A stretch of DNA of 8,169 bases, taken from Proteobacteria bacterium ST_bin16. GTDB taxonomy: Bacteria; Pseudomonadota; Gammaproteobacteria; Burkholderiales; Nitrosomonadaceae. A program made the position numbers and the translations under genes. Below are positions 5,344-8,169 of the stretch, piece by piece; the first letter of the stretch is position 1, and each line of letters opens with the position of its first letter. A model generated the notes under the pieces. It had not been told where the DNA came from and searched no databases. It worked only from the letters and a program-made list of their open reading frames with translations. Where the stretch lies: the NCBI GenBank assembly GCA_002083595.1, contig MSXT01000014.1, positions 39,930 to 48,098 of the forward strand, read 5' to 3'.

Positions 5344-6177
5344 TTACCGCACGATCAGCGCGCTTGGATGCTGAATCAGCATGGTGTAATTATCTTTGTT
5401 GCGCGCCACCCAGCCGCGGATTTCCAGCGGTTTCCCCACGTAATTTGCAAGCTCGGGAAATAACTTGAGATTACTATTGGCGACGCGGATGTCGACTTTG
5501 TCGTTAAAGAGCAAGCGGGTAAATTTACGGCTTTTTTTGATCGCTACCGGGGTTCCGGTAAACCGCTGCCAGCCTTTGGTGTGATTGGCGATTTCGGTGA
5601 TGGGGCGGGATTGGTACTCCGGCATGGACCATATGCCAAGCTTTTGTTTCTCGGCGTATTGTTGTGCTTGGATCAGCTTGTCGCTATAGCGGCCGTTAGG
5701 CGGGATGATGCTGATCGTGGCCAGACCGCTTTCCATTAAAGCCAGATTGACGTGTTTGCCATTTGGCAAAAATACATGCGCCAGCAGACGCTTGTACTTA
5801 TCCCGCTTCACTTGATCAAATTCCAGATAGACCTGATTGTCCCGCAATTGATTCTGCAGCCATTTTTTTGCGGCTACTCCGCCCGGTTCTTCGCTACGAT
5901 GACGGCTTTCGATTTCCGGTGTGTTGACTCCCAGTAGGCGAACTTGTTTTCTGCCTTCCAGGATGATCGTGTCGCCATCGTACACCCGGGTGACTTGATG
6001 CAGTTGGCGGCTGGGCTGGCCGGTGATTTTGACCGTTTGGGCATTGGCCGAGGGGGTATCGGAATAAGTGACCCGTCCTTGTGCATCGACACTACGGTAA
6101 ATCCCGCTAGCCGGTGCTACGGTTGCAGCGAGACTGAAAAGCAGAAAAAGCAGGCGGGCCGGTTTGCTGCGGAACAT
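5344..6177 (-). CDS. Secreted thermonuclease-like protein with DUF4124-like N-terminus
   Basis: A 277-residue protein with a signal peptide (RSKPAR at 3-8, hydrophobic core 9-21, probable cleavage near APASG at 21-25), so likely periplasmic or exported. Residues 26-50 (IYRSVDAQGRVTYSD) match the DUF4124 pattern. A staphylococcal-nuclease-like domain spans about 60-185: DGDT (67-70, D69 aligns with calcium ligand D21), R80 (R35), NTPE (85-88, E88 aligns with E43) and DKYKR (126-130, R130 aligns with R87). Both arginines and the glutamate are kept. N85 replaces calcium ligand D40, a change I recall in other bacterial homologues. Residues about 203-277 look like a C-terminal OB-fold (GKPLEIRGWV at 248-257). 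Degradation of external DNA or RNA is therefore plausible but unproven. The gene converges on sdhA and has no clear Shine-Dalgarno; the start is chosen because it gives the signal peptide. Confidence 0.85.
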   Translation of the reverse strand: MFRSKPARLLFLLFSLAATVAPASGIYRSVDAQGRVTYSDTPSANAQTVKITGQPSRQLHQVTRVYDGDTIILEGRKQVRLLGVNTPEIESRHRSEEPGGVAAKKWLQNQLRDNQVYLEFDQVKRDKYKRLLAHVFLPNGKHVNLALMESGLATISIIPPNGRYSDKLIQAQQYAEKQKLGIWSMPEYQSRPITEIANHTKGWQRFTGTPVAIKKSRKFTRLLFNDKVDIRVANSNLKLFPELANYVGKPLEIRGWVARNKDNYTMLIQHPSALIVR

Positions 6178-6493
6178 GGGTTGTTTAGGCTGAATACGAT
6201 TTAAGTATCGGGATCATCAGGTAAAAGCTGTGTTGTGTTTTCTTTATCCGGGCAGCAGAATTTTGCAGTTTATGCGATTCACTAACGGATAGAATTTCAA
6301 AAAACATAAAAATCGCCTGGTGAAATCTAATATAGCGCAATATTCTTGAGGAAAGTGGATTAAAATTGCCCCTTACAAAATTAAGTGAAAATTTAACCAA
6401 TGCATTCTGTATTATTTCAGCGCCAACAGTAGATTCAATCATCGCAATAACGGCCATTTCCGGATTTTCCCTTTGTTTATTTAACTGTGCAGC
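6178..6493. other. Divergent intergenic region, no gene recognised
   Basis: These 316 AT-rich bases separate the minus-strand nuclease-like gene from plus-strand mlaF and should contain both promoters, but I see no convincing -35/-10 pair for either. The 12-mer CGGATAGAATTT (6287-6298), followed at 6307 by TAAAAATCG, also occurs at 1393-1404 followed by TAAAAATCG at 1408. A 90-codon minus-strand frame (6185-6457) crosses the region but looks non-coding. Confidence 0.5.
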
Positions 6494-7306
6494 ATGACAT
6501 CTGAAAATTTAATTGAAGTCAGCGGATTGAATTTTTCCTACGATACGCGCGCGATTCTGAAAGGCATCGATATGACGATGCAGCGCGGGAAAGTGATCGC
6601 TATCATGGGTGGCAGCGGATCGGGGAAAACCACGCTACTTCGCTTGATAGGCGGCACAATCCAGCCGACTTCGGGTTATGTGAAATTCGCCGGAAAAGTG
6701 GTGCATGAGCTGGATCGCGATGCATTGTTCAAACTGCGCCGCAAGATGGGCATGTTGTTCCAGTTTGGCGCACTATTTACCGACTTGTCGGTATTTGACA
6801 ATGTGGCGTTTCAGATGCGCGAGCATACCAATTTGCCGGAATCAATGATTCGTGACCTGGTGCTAATGAAACTGCACGCTGTGGGTTTGCGCGGTGCACA
6901 ACATTTGATGCCCAATGAATTATCCGGCGGTATGGCGCGCCGCGTTGCGTTGGCGCGTTCCATCGCACTGGATCCGATGCTGATTATGTACGACGAGCCG
7001 TTCACCGGATTGGATCCGATTTCGCTGAGCGTGATTGGCAATCTGATCCGCCGTTTGACGGATGCGCTCGGTATGACTTCGATTGTGGTTACCCATGATG
7101 TGCAGGAATCGCTGAAAATTGTTGATTATGTTTACTTTATCGCGGATGGCGTGATCGCAGCCGAAGGCACACCGAAAGAAGTGCGCGAATCCGTTGCGCC
7201 GTTTGTGCATCAGTTTGTGCATGGTGAGGAGGATGGGCCGGTGCCGTTCCATTATCCGGCGCAATCCTACCGCAAGGATTTGAATCTGGAGAAAGCTCTT
7301 GCCTAG
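6494..7306 (+). CDS. mlaF: Phospholipid ABC transporter ATP-binding protein MlaF
   Basis: The 270-residue ATPase of the Mla system, which moves phospholipids between inner and outer membranes to keep the outer leaflet free of phospholipid. All ABC motifs are present: Walker A GGSGSGKT (39-46), Q-loop Q90 in MLFQFGALFTD, signature LSGGMARR (143-150), Walker B LIMYDEP (163-169, catalytic E168), D-loop GLDP (172-175) and H-loop H201. The text from MLFQ to REHT and the C-terminal DGPVPFHYPA (247-256) are specific to MlaF; in E. coli the C-terminal tail binds the partner subunit MlaB. It acts on the cytoplasmic face with MlaE. No Shine-Dalgarno is visible before the ATG; family alignment supports this start. 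The stop overlaps the start of mlaE by eight bases. Confidence 0.95.
   Translation: MTSENLIEVSGLNFSYDTRAILKGIDMTMQRGKVIAIMGGSGSGKTTLLRLIGGTIQPTSGYVKFAGKVVHELDRDALFKLRRKMGMLFQFGALFTDLSVFDNVAFQMREHTNLPESMIRDLVLMKLHAVGLRGAQHLMPNELSGGMARRVALARSIALDPMLIMYDEPFTGLDPISLSVIGNLIRRLTDALGMTSIVVTHDVQESLKIVDYVYFIADGVIAAEGTPKEVRESVAPFVHQFVHGEEDGPVPFHYPAQSYRKDLNLEKALA
7288..7291 (+). promoter_or_regulatory. mlaE: Ribosome binding site deciding the TTG start of mlaE
   Basis: GGAG inside the end of mlaF lies seven bases before the TTG at 7299. No ATG exists near the expected N-terminus, so this site is the main support for TTG initiation. Confidence 0.55.
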
Positions 7307-8096
7307 ACGTATTGTATCCGGTATTCAACATATCGGGCATCGCGTGATTGAAAGTGTCTGGCGGCTGGGCGTCGCCAGCCGCTTTTTCATCCTGGTGCTG
7401 TTAAAATCCGGCACCAGCTTGCGCCGTTTCAATCTTGTCATACGGGAACTGTATTTCACCGGCGTGTTATCGCTGATCATCATTGTCGTGTCAGGACTCT
7501 TTGTCGGCATGGTGCTCGGGTTGCAAGGCTATGAAACATTACAAAAATACGGTTCGGAATCCGCTGTCGGCACCTTGGTGGCATTGTCGCTGGTGCGCGA
7601 ATTGGGTCCGGTCGTGGCTGCATTGTTGTTTGCCAGCCGCGCAGGTTCCGCGATCACCGCCGAAATCGGTTTAATGAAAGCGACCGAGCAACTGGCGGCG
7701 ATGGGCATGATGGCGGTTGATCCGATTGCGCGTGTGGTGGCGCCGCGCTTCTGGTCCGGCGTGATTTCAATGCCGTTTCTGGCAGCTATTTTTTCCGTCA
7801 TGGGTGTTTTTGGCGGCTATCTCGTGACCGTGGTCTTCATCGGCGTGGATGAAGGTTCTTATTGGTCGCAAATGCAAAGCGCGGTGGATTTTCGCTTTGA
7901 TATCATGAACGGTTTTATTAAGAGTTGTTATTTTGGCGTGGCGGTAACGGCCATCGCAGTTTTTGAAGGTTACGATGCACCACCGACGGCGGAAGGCGTT
8001 TCGGGCGCGACAACGCGTACCGTGGTGACGTCGTCACTGGTGATTTTGGGATTGGATTTTATTTTGACCGCTTTCATGTTTAGAGGAGTGAGTTAA
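7299..8096 (+). CDS. mlaE: Phospholipid ABC transporter permease MlaE
   Basis: The 265-residue inner-membrane permease of the Mla transporter (E. coli MlaE is about 260 residues). The conserved MlaE core is obvious: LSLIIIVVSGLFVGMVLGLQGY (57-78, interrupted by no gaps against E. coli), LSLVRELGPVVAALLFASRAGS (96-117) and the cytoplasmic coupling segment AEIGLMKATEQLAAM (121-135), followed by AVDP and PRFW. The C-terminal ATTRTVV (237-243) and GLDFILTA (251-258) are also typical. Hydrophobic segments lie at about 54-75, 90-112, 150-182, 205-222 and 244-262. Translation probably starts at TTG 7299, overlapping the mlaF stop; a GTG at 7342 would give a shorter form but lose the usual N-terminal helix. 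The stop overlaps the mlaD start by one base (TAATG). Confidence 0.95.
   Translation: MPRRIVSGIQHIGHRVIESVWRLGVASRFFILVLLKSGTSLRRFNLVIRELYFTGVLSLIIIVVSGLFVGMVLGLQGYETLQKYGSESAVGTLVALSLVRELGPVVAALLFASRAGSAITAEIGLMKATEQLAAMGMMAVDPIARVVAPRFWSGVISMPFLAAIFSVMGVFGGYLVTVVFIGVDEGSYWSQMQSAVDFRFDIMNGFIKSCYFGVAVTAIAVFEGYDAPPTAEGVSGATTRTVVTSSLVILGLDFILTAFMFRGVS
8084..8088 (+). promoter_or_regulatory. mlaD: Ribosome binding site of mlaD
   Basis: AGGAG inside the end of mlaE lies seven bases before the ATG at 8096, a strong Shine-Dalgarno at good spacing. Confidence 0.75.
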
Positions 8097-8169
8097 TGCA
8101 GCGGACAACGATGGATTTGTGGGTGGGATTGTTTGTGGTCATGGGCGTCATCGCGCTCATGATCCTGAG
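8096..8169 (+). CDS. mlaD: MlaD, MCE-family lipid-binding subunit (partial, N-terminus only)
   Basis: Only 24 codons lie inside the window; the gene runs off the right edge. They read MQRTTMDLWVGLFVVMGVIA and continue hydrophobic: a short cytoplasmic tail followed by the single N-terminal membrane helix that anchors MlaD. The pattern (D/E)-(L/I)-WVG-hydrophobic is typical of MlaD starts. The periplasmic MCE domain, which forms the hexameric lipid-binding ring, would follow. The assignment rests on this short match plus position: ATG overlaps the mlaE TAA by one base and has a good Shine-Dalgarno, and mlaD normally follows mlaE. Confidence 0.82.
   Translation, partial: MQRTTMDLWVGLFVVMGVIALMIL

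Noticed and set aside
5368..5382. Perfect palindrome ATGCTGAATCAGCAT as a terminator between convergent genes
   Set aside because: It lies inside the nuclease-like coding sequence near its 3' end and lacks a T-run on either strand.
6185..6457. 90-codon minus-strand open frame between the nuclease-like gene and mlaF
   Set aside because: It has no recognisable domain, low-complexity AT-driven composition, only a distant and weak ribosome site, and it runs to within 8 bp of the nuclease-like start, where that gene's promoter is expected.

Overview
The window looks like an ordinary chromosomal stretch of a Gram-negative betaproteobacterium, most likely an ammonia oxidiser of the Nitrosomonas/Nitrosospira type. 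This placement is inference from three things: the Mla outer-membrane lipid transport genes, Sdh subunits resembling proteobacterial SdhC/SdhD/SdhA with almost the same key-residue numbering as E. coli, and a HAF-repeat protein with a PEP-CTERM anchor, a combination typical of that family. No rRNA, tRNA, CRISPR array, prophage or transposase gene was seen.

Layout. (1) 64-1330, plus strand: a pirin-family cupin and a small DoxX-family membrane protein, 19 bp apart and each with a strong Shine-Dalgarno, presumably one redox/stress operon. (2) 1331-2823: an AT-richer accessory island. A 194-residue secreted HAF-repeat/PEP-CTERM protein (1866-2450) sits between two direct copies of a ~119-bp imperfectly palindromic, MITE-like repeat (1547-1665 and 2452-2570) lying exactly 905 bp apart. 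Non-coding DNA and possible gene remnants fill the rest. (3) 2824-5325, plus strand: sdhC, sdhD and sdhA of succinate dehydrogenase, tightly packed (sdhC/sdhD overlap; sdhA starts at GTG one base after sdhD). The iron-sulfur subunit gene sdhB, which usually follows sdhA, is absent. (4) 5344-6177, minus strand: a secreted three-part protein (DUF4124-like, staphylococcal-nuclease-like and OB-fold-like parts), convergent with sdhA and only 18 bp away. (5) 6178-6493: a divergent intergenic region with no recognised gene. (6) 6494-8169, plus strand: mlaF, mlaE and the first 24 codons of mlaD, overlapping and probably translationally coupled; they encode the inner-membrane ABC transporter for phospholipids.

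How the genes work together. SdhC and SdhD are the haem- and quinone-binding membrane anchor for the flavoprotein SdhA, linking the TCA cycle to the quinone pool; a working complex needs SdhB from elsewhere in the genome. MlaF (ATPase), MlaE (permease) and MlaD (MCE substrate-binding protein) form the core of the Mla complex, which maintains outer-membrane lipid asymmetry. The PEP-CTERM protein would need an exosortase encoded outside this window.

I found no clear new multi-gene system. The items most worth a second look are the repeat-bracketed PEP-CTERM gene, the missing sdhB, and the domain combination and Asp-to-Asn difference in the nuclease-like protein.
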